Of a DNA stretch of 64,000 nucleotides, positions 10,260 through 20,911 are shown piece by piece (the stretch's first letter is position 1; every line of letters begins with the position of its first letter). Below the pieces are notes generated by a model. That model was not told the DNA's origin and made no database searches. It saw only the letters and a list, made by a program, of their open reading frames with translations. The position numbers were made by a program, and so were the translations under genes. This DNA is from Azolla caroliniana (lineage: Eukaryota; Polypodiophyta), in the NCBI GenBank assembly GCA_043228905.1, contig JBHGNT010000010.1, positions 7,378,001-7,442,000 of the forward strand, in the 5' to 3' direction.

Positions 10260-11640
10260 TTGTTCATTAGTGAACAAAATGAAATCAACCTCGCCGGTGA
10301 AGAATTGACATGGGTGGTCGATTCGGGTGCGTCGTTTCACCTAACCCCCGATCGAAAGTGCTTGTCATCATACAAGGCCGGAGACCATGGTCTTGTAAAG
10401 ATGGGGAATGAAGGACTATGCCGAATGTTCAGCATTAGAGATGTGTGTCTAGTAACGTTGACTGGATGTCGACTAGTGCTGAAAGATGTACGACACGTTC
10501 CGGAAGTCAGATTGAATCTGATATCATCCGTCGGCTGGATGATGAAGGCTACATGGGTAGCATCCGAAACGGAGTCATGAAGTTCTGCGAGGGGAGGCTG
10601 ATTGTGGCTCGAACCCAAAAGACTAGCACATTGTACATAATGAATGCTCAATTATGCCGAAACGAGGTAAACATGGCAGCCGACACAACCAGTGAGTTGT
10701 GGCATAAGACGCTATGCCACATGAGCCAAAAGGGAATACAGATGCTAGCCAAAAAAGAACTCCTACCAGAGGTGAAGAAAGTGCATCTGGATAAATGTGC
10801 TAATTGCTTGGCCGACAAACAGAACAGAGCCATGTTCCGACCGAGGCCTCCGATTTAGAGGAAAATCACTTTGGAACTCATACACACTGATGTATTGTAT
10901 GTAGATGCGAAGTCTCATTCGAGTGGACAATACTTTGTTACCTTCATTGATGATTACAGTCGTAAGTTATGAGCTTACGTGCTGAAAACGAAGGATGAAG
11001 TACTAGGTATTTTCAAGGAGTTCCAGGCGAGAGCCGAGAGAGAAATCGGTCGAAATTTTATGACAGTTTGGATAGACAATGGCGGAGAGTACCACGGACC
11101 GTTTGAAGAGTACTGCCAGACTCAAGGTATTCGGCTAGAGTACATAGTGCCCAAGACGCCGGAACTAAATGGGATGACCGAACGAATGAATTGGATTATC
11201 ATGGAGAGAGTCTGATGTATGCTGCGACATGCGAAATTATTGAAGATCTACTGGGCCGAGGCACTAATGACAATTATTTATGTGATAAACAGGTCTCCCT
11301 TGGTCCCACTAGAAGGTAACATACCACAAAGGGTATGGTCCGGCAAAGAGGTGTCATATCGACATCTAAGGGTGTTCGGTTGCCTGGCCTACATGCATGT
11401 GGCTAAGGACTAGAGGGGGAAACTCGATTCCAAGAGCTGATCATGTCTATTTCTCGGCTACAGCGAGAACGAATTCAGCTATCATTAATGGAACTTAGCC
11501 AAGAAGAAGGTGATTAGGAGCCGAGACATCGTCTTCATGGAAGCGAAGACGATTGTCGATTGGGAGATTGAGAATAAGTCTCCAACTACCGAATCGAGCC
11601 GAGTCGATGCTTGGTATAATCAAATAGAAGTTGATTCGAT
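10260..11640 (+). pseudogene. copia C protease, pre-integrase and integrase
   Basis: The protease motif WVVDSGASFHLTPD is intact. The pre-integrase zinc domain follows (LWHKTLCHMSQKGIQMLAKK, CANCLADKQNR). The integrase core shows WIDNGGEYHGPFEEYC with the second Asp, and PELNGMTERMN with the Glu. The reading frame is broken by stops near 10856, 10970 and 11215 and by a frameshift near 10450. The sequence after 11413 decays into the integrase C-terminal linker. Confidence 0.85.
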
Positions 11641-11699
11641 CTAAATCAAATTCAAGGATTGGGCAGCAGTGAAGGGACCATTGGGTAGCGATGAAGTGG

Positions 11700-12235
11700 A
11701 TACTTCGGTACCTGAAAATCACCTTGAATGTGTGTCTTCGATTAGACTTGGGTAACCCCACACTCGAAGGTTATACGGACTCGGACATGTCATTTGATGT
11801 AGATACCAGCTGATCCACGTCCGGGTACGTAATGACTTATGCAGGGGGAGTTGTTTCGTGGCAGTCTAGGTTGTAGAAGGCCATGGCGTTCTCTACCACG
11901 GAAGCCGAGTATATGGCCGCAACAAAAGCCAGTAAGGAAATCATATTGATGAAGGAGTTTATTGGTGAGTTGGGAATTCGACAAGATGAATTCTGACTCC
12001 ATTGCAATCCACCTTGCAAAAAACGCCGCCTATCAGTCGAGGACCAAACACATCTAGAGGATATATCATTGGTTCCGAGAGCAAGTAGAAGAAAAGGAGT
12101 TTGCTTTGATGAAGATCCACATGGCCGAAAATGGATCGGACATGCTGACAAAAGTGTTGTTCGCAGAGACGCTGAACAACTGCCGACAAAGGGTCAGATT
12201 GGTGAAGTACCCCATGCCGGAGTGAAGGGGGAGTT
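11700..12235 (+). pseudogene. copia C RNase H and polypurine tract
   Basis: The plus strand encodes LEGYTDSDMSFDVDTS, STSGYVMTYAGGVVSWQSRL and STTEAEYMAATKASKEIILM, matching RNase H of copia D (minus, 22722-23300). Two stops interrupt it. The end carries AGTGAAGGGGGAG (12221-12233), the polypurine tract just upstream of the 3' LTR. Confidence 0.85.
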
Positions 12236-12625
12236 TTTTGGGAAAACGAGGTCCGTCTGGATGGGATGAGCCGAATCAATGAGCAAACTTGGTCGAGGCC
12301 AAAAATCGAAAACCGAAATCGAGAATCGATTATGACTGATTCGAGGGGCCATAATTGTAAATAGTCTGAATATACTTCATTGTGGGCTATATTTGTAAAT
12401 AGCCTGAAAGTTGTTTTAGAATATAAGAAACTAGGGCAAAATCTTATAATGTAGTAGAATCATTATAGTTGTAAGAAGTTACATAGAAGGTAGTTGCCTC
12501 TGTAACTGTGTAAGTGAGAGAAAGAGTGAGAGTTAGAGAGCGAGCTTAACTCTGTAACCGTCTTTCAGATGAAGAAGAACTCAAGGTCGTTGCCTCCGAG
12601 TATCATATTGTACTCCCCCTCATCA
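12236..12625 (+). repeat. 3' LTR of copia C, truncated
   Basis: It starts TTTTGGGAAAACGAGGTCC and follows the 5' LTR through TATTGTACTCCCCCTCATCA. Around 12625 it changes into the palindromic minisatellite, so roughly the last 170 bp present in the 5' LTR are missing. Confidence 0.8.
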
Positions 12626-13400
12626 AAATAGTGGTAGTTAATTAGCTACTTCTTGAAGGTACAAGCTAATTAGCTATTGCTAATCTAGAGTGTAGTAACT
12701 AATTAGCTACAATAGTACAATAGTGTAGTAGCTAATTAGCTATAGTTGTAAAAAAGCAGTAGCTAATTAGCAAAGCAGTGTAAACTGTGGTAGCTAATTA
12801 GCTACAGTAGTAAATTGTGGTGGCTAATAGCTACTTTGTGAAGGGCGGAAGCTAATTAGCTATTACACAACAATAGTGTAGTAGCTAATTAGCTAATTAG
12901 CTACTACACTAATTAGTAAAGTGTGGTAGCTAATTAACTACAGTAGTAAAATAGTGTTAGTTAATTAGCTATTTCGTGAAGGTACAAGCTAATTAGCTAT
13001 TGCCAATCTATAGTGTGGTAGCTAATTAGCTACAATGGTGGCTAATTAGGTACTTCGTGAAGGGTAGAAACTAATTAGCTATTGCACAACAATAGTGTAG
13101 TAGCTAATTAGCTACAGTTGTAAAAAAACAATAGCTAATTAGCTACAGTAGTAAAATAGTGGTACGTAATTAGGTATTGCCAAGCTATAGTGTGGTAGTT
13201 AATTAGCTAGAGTGCTGGCTAATTAACTACTTTGTAAAGGGTAGAAGCTAATTAGCTATTGCACAACAATAGCATAGTAGGTAATTAGCTAAAGTTGTAA
13301 AAATGTGGTAGCTAATTAGCTACAATAGTAAAATAGTGGTAGCTAATTAGCTACTTCGTGAAGGTACAAGATAATTAGCTATTGCCAATCTATAGTGTGA
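12626..13400. repeat. AT-rich palindromic minisatellite, left block
   Basis: About 25 exact or near copies of the self-complementary core TAGCTAATTAGCTA occur at 30-50 bp spacing, separated by short variable links such as CAATAGTAAAATAGTGG and CTTCGTGAAGG. A longer unit is visible: GAAGGTACAAGCTAATTAGC begins at 12655 and 12978, and with one base changed (GAAGGTACAAGATAATTAGC) at 13360. No coding frame is present. The block is cut at 13400 by the gag-protease LTR element and resumes at 17873. Confidence 0.9.
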
Positions 13401-14485
13401 TGTCGTGGTGTGGCTCGCCTACAAGCGTAGATAGAAGATAACATGAAAGTGAGGAAGGAATCACTGGGATTTTGGACGGAAGAGACGAAAGAGTAGAAAT
13501 AGATAAATAGTGATCAACAAGATATGACAAGATAGGATATAGAATGATAATTGAAGCAATAAAAGAGATTTATAATTATTTGATGAAAGAGTTACAAAAT
13601 AGTTGCGAGCATTGTTGAATTCGAACTTTGTCTCACAAGGTAGACCACAATCTTTGCTTCTATTGCTCTTCTCTTTCTTGATAGTAGACAACAATCTTCT
13701 CTTCTATCTTTCAATGAGATAAGACTTGAACCTCCACCCTTTTTGTGGAGAGTTGAGCACCACAACCGCCAACTTAGAGCTTCTCTTGTATATTGACCTT
13801 CTTTTCTTCTTTGTCTATTGTGATATCTCTTACAACATAACTCTATTTGATTCTATTGATATATATAATATAGTTCTTTTGATATTGATCGATTCCTTGA
13901 TCTCCCCTTGTGACTACACTCGCTTCTCCTTTTATAGGAAGGGGATGGGTTTGCATGTGGACCAAATGTCACACATGCAAAGAGGGCTCTTGCATGTGTG
14001 CTATATGGTGCACATGTAGTACATTACAATGTTACTTCAAATAAAACAATACATTTTCTTTTATACATATGATGAGTTTGGTTAAATGGTAGGTTTTGAG
14101 GTTCATAATGTGGAGGTTGTTGGTTCAATTCTTCTCTCGCCCATGTAATACAATATATGGTGCACATGTAGTACATTATATGGTTTAGGATTTAAACCAT
14201 ACAATATTACTTCAAATAAAACAAGACATATAATTTATGCAAACTACAATTATAGGGTAAATGGTAAGGTTTTAGAGTCATAAGGTGGGGGTTATTGGTT
14301 CAAGTCCTCTCTTGTCCATGTAATATATATGTATATACATTATTTTCTTGTACATATAATGTATAATATTATCATAGTGTGTTTTCAATATTACCTTTAT
14401 AAAACATTATCAATATATATTTTATTTTAGTTACGTATTTATCTTTTTGTAGACTTTTAATGTGAAGCTTTTGTACTTCACGACA
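13401..14485 (-). repeat. 3' LTR (by element sense) of the gag-protease element
   Basis: On the plus strand it starts TGTCGTGGTGTGG and ends TGTACTTCACGACA. The inside edge carries the polypurine tract (minus strand AGAGGGGGTGGA, 14486-14497). It aligns along its length with 16821-17872 and with the solo LTR at 3259-4396. Plus-strand B-box matches GGTTCAATTCT (14122-14132) and GGTTCAAGTCC (14297-14307) are antisense to the element. Confidence 0.92.
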
Positions 14486-14580
14486 TCCACCCCCTCTAGA
14501 CCTGTACATCCTCTAGCATGTGCCACTATCTTTCATCTTCATGTTGATCTATTGGAGGAGGTTCAAGCTCGAACCAATTC

Positions 14581-15474
14581 TTAAAAACTTTTATCCTCTT
14601 TCCAGGGACCACATTCTTTTGGTATCGAATGATCTCGAAGGTCTACCTTGTTCCTCTCATGATTGGGACGAACTATCATAAACTGTACAATTCTTTGTCC
14701 ATCTTGGCTTCGAATCTTTGCATAGGCAGAACCATTGTCAAGGACTTTGGTCTCCATCCGTACCGTTTTTATGTATGGTTGCCCCAAGATTATTGGATAG
14801 GTAGATCCTTCTTGCACAAAGAAATGTTGATCTACCTCTACATCACCAATAGTAACCTTTACATTTGGGCATGCACCAAATAAATCTGCAGTGACTGATG
14901 TTGTTGCTTTTACTCGCCAACCATGATCAGTATCAATTGGCCATCTACCTTTCTTGTAAAAATCAGCACTCATTATATTTATTTCAGAACCATGATCAAT
15001 AAGTGCCATCACCGGGTCGGGAACATCTCCAATCTTCACATGATGTTTCGTAGTCGCTCTTGCCCAACATTTGTGAGAGTAGTGGCTTCTTGCATCTGTT
15101 GAATTTATCATTGAGGTTGATGCATGTTGAGAGTCAACAATGATATTGTTCGACTCGTTGCTTACCACTTCATATGCCACCTTCGTATTTGTTTCTTTAA
15201 CCTGCTCATTTACTTGCTTCTTTCTTCGCACAATATCAATTATTTTATCATGAAATTCCTTTTTTGCAATACCTAACACTTCTCTTAGTGTAAATTCTAC
15301 TCGACTGTCTAGTATTCTTGTTTCTAAAACTTTCTTTAAATCTGTATCTTTTTTAATATCAGACATTAATTTGAATGAAGGACCAGATTTAACTTCTTTG
15401 ACTTTTGCATCCATCTCTTTTCTTTTGCTTTCTCTTATCTCAAACTTTTTTGTTGAGCCAATCTCATCATCCAA
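14581..15474 (-). pseudogene. Retropepsin-like domain of the gag-protease element
   Basis: The 297-codon frame begins with a charged coiled segment (residues 1-110) and then a retropepsin-like domain from about residue 140. The active-site block reads VMALIDHGSEINIMSADFYK, with D-H-G in place of the usual D-T/S-G, so the protease may be inactive. The second hydrophobic block is STYPIILGQPYIKTVRM. The frame joins the upstream gag across an A-run near 15485-15495, where one base appears gained or lost. The stop lies 95 bp from the LTR. Confidence 0.8.
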
Positions 15475-15526
15475 CCTTTTCCTTTTTTTCTTCCACTATC
15501 ACCTCATGCTCTTGGTGTTCTGCAAT

Positions 15527-16753
15527 CTAAGCATAGACCGTCATAGCATCTACTAGAACATCCCATCCAGTGTTTTTCCTTATAGAATCTCCGACAACAC
15601 GAAGGTCTTCCATCTTCATCTTTTGCTTTTGTGCGGTACTTAAAACCTTCTCCCAAAATGATGGCATGTCATGGAGGCACATTCCTGTCGTTGCTGAGTA
15701 GTACATTGCGGAAGCCTTCTTTGCTTCAACTTCTTCAAATTTAACCTTAACACCACCATCACCAAAGTTCTTTGTAAGTGGACTTCTAGTTTCATTTAAA
15801 TAAATGTTACCATTTTTCCAATACACCAAGTCTCGATTTTCCATGTCTTTATATTCTTCACAATCACGTAGACGATGTTCGAGACTATTGCACCACATGC
15901 ATCAGCATCGGGGTCAAAATGGTTCCCTTGACCTCAAAGTTTGACCATTCTCAAGATTTGCCACTTTAATTGTTAGATCTTTCATACTTTGAACTAGATC
16001 ATCAAGAAAAGACTCGCTCTTAGTTCCGATCATTTCGCATGGTTGATGCACTATTTTGTGTGATGGTTCTCGACCATGTCTTTGAACTTTGATGTTTTGA
16101 TCAAGCCGATTCATGATTCCCACATGTGGTATTTGTAGCATTACACCATTCCTTTGCATTCTTTTCATAAATTTATTACAAGCATTTGTTACCTCATTCC
16201 AATCTGCCGTTATACCATCCTCGGTATTTGGCACTTCAAGCATAAATTCCAATTCTTTTCTATATCTCTTGTCAATTGCCTGCAAAAATAAAGCAACCTT
16301 TTGCCAAGACAAAGAATTTCTTTCTTCTGGCTTTAAGTGTCCATACATCCTATCAAACTCTTTTTTTGTGTCAGCCACAAATAACCCTTTATCTTCTTTC
16401 AAGATCCATTCATGAAATGAATGCATAGTAACTCGAGAGAAATCTTCACGAGAATATTAAGACACAAGCGCTTCTTTGAATGCATTCTAATCCAAACTAT
16501 GCAATGCTTGTATTTCACGAATTCTATCTCTTAATTCCATTTCCACTAATTTATAAAAGTTTGCTATCATATTGACATCATTCACACCAAACATTTCCAT
16601 TTCATCATAATATATATTGACATACTTTGAGATATTTGTGCCATCAAACACGCCAATCTTCTCTCGGACTTCTTGTAAGGCATGAAATAATTGATCTTGA
16701 TTCAATTTTTCAATAAATAACCTTACAGGATCCATTGTACTCATACTTGCCAT
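15527..16753 (-). pseudogene. Gag of the non-autonomous LTR element
   Basis: Segments at 16487-16753, 15914-16426 and 15527-15898 share one frame of about 410 codons, interrupted by TAG near 16484, TAA near 16455, a stop near 15911 and a TGA just before the zinc knuckle. The start at 16753 gives MASMSTMDPVRLFIEKLNQD. The middle has retrotransposon-gag character (KVALFLQAIDKRYRKELEFM). Just upstream of 15898 the frame reads CMWCNSLEHRLRDC, a full CX2CX4HX4C knuckle. I do not recognise a close family. RNA binding and particle formation are inferred from the knuckle and position. Confidence 0.75.
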
Positions 16754-16820
16754 GTTGATGTTGATCTTTACTTTAGATGTCTCTTCTACTTCCCCGTGTC
16801 ACATCGAGTTCACCAAATTG
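16754..16820 (-). promoter_or_regulatory. Leader and primer-site region of the gag-protease element
   Basis: On the minus strand the LTR end is followed by CAATTTGGTGAACTCGATGT. The TGGTGAACTCGATG string has the TGG expected opposite a tRNA CCA end. I cannot name the tRNA, so the assignment as primer site rests on position. Confidence 0.5.
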
Positions 16821-17872
16821 TGTCATGGCGTGGCTCGCCTAGAAGCGTAGCGTTGCGTAGACAGAAGATAACGTGAAAGTGAGGAAGGAATCATTGGGAT
16901 TTTGGACGGAAGAGACGAAAGAGTAGAAATAGATAAATATTGATCAACAAAATATGACAAGATAGGATATAGAATGATCATTGAAGCAATAAAAGAGATT
17001 TATAATTATTTGATGAAAGAGTTACAAAATAGTTGCGAGCGTTGTTGAACTACAACTTTGTCTGACAAGGTAGACCACAATCTTCGCTTCTATTGCTCTT
17101 CTCTTTCTTGATAGTAGACCACAATATTCTCTTCTATCTTTCAATGAGATAAGACTCGAACCTCCACCCTTTTTGTTGAGAGTTGAGCACCACAACCGCC
17201 AACTTAGAGCTTTTCTTGTATATTGACCTTCTTTTCTTCTTTCTCTATTGTGATATCTCTTACAAAATAACTCTATTTGATTCTATTGATATATATAATA
17301 TAGTTCTTTTGATATTGATCGATTCCTTGATCTCCCCTTGTGACTACACTCCCTTCTCCTTTTATAGGAAGGGGATGGTTTTGCATGTGGACCAAATGTC
17401 ACACATGCAAAGAGGGCTCTTGCATGTGTGCTATATGGTGCACATGTAGTACATTACATGGTATACAATATTACTTCAAATAACACAACACATTTTCTTT
17501 TATACATATGATGAGTTTGGTTAAATGGTAGGCTTTGAGGTTCAGAATGTGGAGGTTGTTGGTTCAAGTCTTCTCTTACCCATGTAATACAATATATGGT
17601 GCACATGTAGTACATCATATGGTTTAGGATTTAAACCATACAATATTACTTCAAATAAAACAATACATATAATTATTTTTATACAAACTACAATTATAGG
17701 GTAAATGGTAAGGTTTCAGAGTCATAAGGTGGGGATTATTGGTTCAAGTCCCGTCTTGTCCATGTAATATGTATATATTATTTCCCTGTACATATAATGT
17801 ATAATATTATCATAGTGTGTTTTCAGTATTACCTTTATAAAACATTATGTGAAGCTTTTGTACTTCACGACA
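16821..17872 (-). repeat. 5' LTR (by element sense) of the gag-protease element
   Basis: On the plus strand it starts TGTCATGGCGTGGCTCGCC and ends GTACTTCACGACA. It carries the same TATA, tRNA-like and GC-poor segments as 13401-14485. The outer end shows the GTGAAG/CTTCAC hairpin with loop TACAAAAG. Confidence 0.92.
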
Positions 17873-18076
17873 ACGGTAACTAATTAGCTATAGTAGTACA
17901 ATAGTGGTAGCTAATTAGCTACTTCGTGAAGGGTAGAAGCTAATTAGTTAATGCCAAACCATAGTGTGGCAGCTACATAGCTTCATAGAAGTAACTAAGC
18001 ACCTACAAAGAAGTATGGAATAGCTAAAGAGAAGTAGCTAACCAACTATAGAGAAGTAGCTTATTAGCAACAAACA
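17873..18076. repeat. Palindromic minisatellite, right block
   Basis: The TAGCTAATTAGCTA-type repeats seen before 13400 continue here (17880-17960) with CTTCGTGAAGGG links. They then decay into variants such as TAGCTAAAGAGAAGTAGC. The last bases (AGCTTATTAGCAACAAACATCACA) loosely resemble the LTR of copia G near 50310. Confidence 0.8.
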
Positions 18077-18498
18077 TCACACAGAATATGCTAAGGTTGT
18101 TGACCTAAGCGAGATAAGGAGCTAAAGAGCTAAATAGATAGAGAGTTGGAGCATGCTAGAATTACCAACCGCTAATTAGCTTATACATGTTGTTGTAGAA
18201 CCTCATGGATTAACTCACTTGCATGAGGTGTCCAGTTGAGATGGCGTTATAACCGATGAGGAGATATTTGGCAATGTGGCTGAGATTAAGAGTCCCGCTA
18301 TCAGATCATCTTTAGATTAGCTTCACCCAATTCTTTTGGAAGATTGTAGTGAATTAGATTGTGAAAAGTAATGAAATACTCGACCCAGCATGTAAATCTA
18401 AGGTTCATAACAACAGTGTTTCTGAACACTTGATGCAATATTTCTTCAACTCCCAGAACCTTGAATCAACCCCACTGAGCCTAGTTACTAATGATGTC
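18077..18498. other. Unassigned 420-bp spacer
   Basis: I see no coding frame, no LTR terminus and no repeat beyond one TAATTAGC word. It lies between the minisatellite and the chromovirus LTR. Confidence 0.6.
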
Positions 18499-18899
18499 TA
18501 TTAGAGACTTGAACTAATGTAAGCATTAGATAAGGATAGAATATAGATCAAAATAGAAAGGAGAGAGAAAGAAGGGTGCCGATCCACCCGACCACCCCCG
18601 AGCAAAGGGATTGAGACAGGCTCGAGCCTCGATCGGCATCCCATACCACCGTCGTGGTGTCGAGTCATAGCTGGTGTTGGCGCGCTCACTACAAGAGTTG
18701 ACCCACCACAAGATAGAGTCTCGACGTAGTCAACAAGATGATCAAATGAGGGTATCTAGGCCTCTTATTTATAACGATACCCAAGGCCCCCAGGCAAGTT
18801 CACACTTGGCCTAATGGGTTATCTCAATCCCGATGATTAAAAGTAATCCTCCCCTTCTTTACACTCACCACGGGATATTATATGGTCATGCCCGTAACA
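18499..18899 (-). repeat. Chromovirus LTR, minus orientation
   Basis: On the minus strand it begins TGTTACGGGCATGACC after the tract AGAGGGGGAGTA and is the inverted match of 20912-21368. Shared blocks include the phrase CGGGATATTATATGG and the CT-rich segment before the end. The outer boundary is placed at TATTAGAGAC by alignment and may be off by a few bases. Confidence 0.82.
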
Positions 18900-20388
18900 T
18901 ACTCCCCCTCTTTAAAACATTGCACTCTTGCAATGGAAAGTTAGGGAAGTTAGTTATGAGAGTATTTTTACGTTCCCATGTGGCATCTTTTATTGATTTA
19001 TCCATCCATTTTATTTTAAATTCTCGGATTTCTTTAGTACGTAATTTTTTTGTTTTAACATCGAGAATTCTTTCTAGTACATGTGGTTTAGAGGATAATT
19101 CTTCAGAAGTAACCAGAGTTTTAGTTGTAACTGTATTGTCGCCAGAACCTAGAAGTTCTTTTAGACGAGTCACATGAAAAATTGGATGAATTTCAATGCC
19201 ATCGGGAAGAGCGAGACAATAGGCTGATGACCCAATGCGTTTGAGGACTATAAAAGGTCCACAAAACCGTGGGGCTAACTTAGCGCACTTACCCTTAGAC
19301 AATGTCTTAGAATTGTGAGGTACACGTAAAAATACCTTCTGTGCAGGGTTGAATACACGAGGTTGCCTATGATGATCGACATAAAAACGTGCTCTATCTT
19401 GAGATGTTTTTATATTATCTCGTGCAATATGCAACATATCTTGCATATCCGAAGGAAGTTTTGCGTACTTCACAACTCATCATGATGTATATTAACATCA
19501 ATCGGGGGTCGTGGCTAAAAACCATACATCAACATAAAAGGACGTATGCTTGGAGCTGTTATAAGCAAGTTACTCCAAAATTGGGAGATAACATTCCCAT
19601 TTTGTTTGTTTTGCACCAACGTATGCTCGAAACATGTCCTCAATAATTTGATTTACTCGTTTTGTCTGTCCATCGGATTGAGGATGATCCGTGGAGCTCA
19701 TGCTCAACGTAGTTTCTAACTTCTTAAAGACTTGCGTCCATAAGTCACTAGTAGATTTTGGATCTCGATCACTCACGATATCCATCAGTAACCCATAAAA
19801 AAGAAATAACTCGTCAATGAGTTGGTAAGCCAATTCAAGAGCTGTTACTGTGGTTTTAGTAGCAATAAACCTGGCCATTTTAGTTAGTCTATCAACCACA
19901 ACCCAGATTGCATCATGGCCTTTTTGGGTGCGAGGAAGGCTAACAATAAAATCCATGGATATACTTTCCCACTTATTATGTGGAATGTCCAAGGGATGTA
20001 AAAGTTTGGCGGCTTTAAGTCACTCGGCTTTGTTAACCTGACATTGGTGACATTTAGTCACATAACTATGTATGTCAGGGCATATCTTAGGCCAATAGAA
20101 TTGAGTGGAGATGAGAACGAGTGTACGATGTATTCTAGGGTGCCCTGTTGAGGGTGCATCATGGCATTCAAACAGAATTCTCTTCTTTACCTCAGGCAGA
20201 TCTGGAACACAAACCTTCCCATTACGGTAGAGCAGACCGTTAGCAATGTGGAAGTATTCCTTCGAGGATGTTGTGGTGTCTGTTCCAGACTCTACTCTTG
20301 CCCAGTATTTTGCGAAATAACTATCATCAGGATACTTTCCTCGAAGGTGATCATAAAGATCTGATGTTATTTTAGTAAAGCTAAGCAT
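18886..20388 (-). pseudogene. Chromovirus integrase with chromodomain
   Basis: The HHCC zinc domain is visible at 20020-20388 (ECHDAPSTGHPRIHR, CHQCQVNKAE). The catalytic core at 19570-19992 shows SMDFIVSLP (first Asp) and DIVSDRDPKS (second Asp), but the expected Glu in the HPQSDGQT-RVNQ block is Lys. The 18886-19473 frame ends in a chromodomain (PHVLERILDVKTKKLR, EFKIKWMDKSIKDATWE). In this branch the chromodomain directs insertion toward particular chromatin. Frameshifts lie near 20010 and 19500. Confidence 0.88.
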
Positions 20389-20471
20389 GTTAAATTCACA
20401 AATGTGACTTAGTGCATCAAAACCACAGTGTTCATGGAACCTTTACGTTATCGTATGGAAAAATCAAAGTC

Positions 20472-20790
20472 TTAGATGAGATCAACCCATCGTGCCTTAC
20501 GACCTTTCAGGTCTTGTTGGTCACAAAAATATTTCAAGCACTCATGGTCCGTAGTTACCCCAAAGTGATTTCCATAAAGATAATGGCACCATGTTTTGAA
20601 CGTATGTATAACTGCGAATAAATCCTTTTCTTGAACGGTATACCGACATTGAGCATAATCAAGTTTCTTACTCTCGAATGCTATTGGTTTACCATCTTGA
20701 TATAAGACAACACCTATAGCATAATCGCTTGCTTCGGTTTCAACCTCAAAAGGTTTTGAAGGATCAGGTAAAAGAAGTGAAGGAGCTAGG
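20472..20790 (-). pseudogene. Chromovirus RNase H fragment
   Basis: The minus strand encodes SLLLPDPSKPFEVETEASDY, IGVVLYQDGKPIAFESKKLD and YGNHFGVTTDHECLKYFCDQ, the Ty3/gypsy RT-RNase H transition. It matches 26560-26684 and 36376-36640 of the plus copy. It breaks at the inverted junction near 20790. Confidence 0.88.
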
Positions 20791-20911
20791 TAAAATAAAA
20801 TGGATGGATAAATCAATAAAAGAGGCCACATGGGAACATGAAAGTACTCTCAGAACTAACTTCCCTAACTTTCCATTGCAAGAGTGCAATGTTTTAAAGA
20901 GGGGGGGAGTA
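20791..20911 (+). pseudogene. Chromodomain end and polypurine tract of a plus-strand chromovirus
   Basis: The plus strand reads KIKWMDKSIKEATWEHESTL and NFPNFPLQECNVLKRGG, the same end seen inverted at 18900-19010. It closes with the tract AAAGAGGGGGGGAGTA (20896-20911) next to the LTR. Only the last 40 codons are present. Confidence 0.85.

Larger units (their letters stand above)
8828..12625 (+). mobile_element. Ty1/copia element C, two LTRs, internal RT deletion
   Basis: The element has matching LTRs, an initiator-Met primer site, gag, protease, integrase and RNase H. The RT region is reduced to fragments: integrase ends near 11413 and RNase H begins near 11760, leaving about 350 bp where copia RT needs roughly 700-800 bp. 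The copy cannot encode its own polymerase. It is inserted in A2 and its right LTR runs into the palindromic minisatellite. Confidence 0.85.
13401..17872 (-). mobile_element. Non-autonomous LTR retrotransposon encoding only gag and protease
   Basis: Two LTRs of about 1.05-1.09 kb in direct orientation bound a 2.3-kb interior. On the minus strand the interior carries one gag-protease reading frame and then reaches the polypurine tract, with no room for RT, RNase H or integrase. This matches the TR-GAG type of non-autonomous element, here with an added retropepsin-like domain. It lies inside the palindromic minisatellite. I could not find a clean target duplication (left flank gtga, right flank acgg). 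The same family left the solo LTR at 3259-4396. Confidence 0.88.
18499..20790 (-). mobile_element. Inverted Ty3/gypsy chromovirus fragment with 3' LTR
   Basis: The minus strand holds part of RT/RNase H (20472-20790), integrase with HHCC and DDE motifs (19570-20388), a chromodomain (18886-19200), polypurine tract and LTR (18499-18899). The order RT, RNase H, IN, chromodomain defines the chromovirus branch. At about 20790 it abuts the plus-strand 3' tip of another copy, giving a tail-in inverted junction. Several stops and frameshifts are present. Confidence 0.88.

Noticed and set aside
12626-13400. CRISPR-like array
   Set aside because: Spacers are repeats themselves, the core is a palindrome of 14 bp, and the setting is a plant genome. 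It is a minisatellite.
13401-17872. Target duplication for the gag-protease element
   Set aside because: Left flank gtga and right flank acgg do not match at 4 or 5 bp, so none is claimed.
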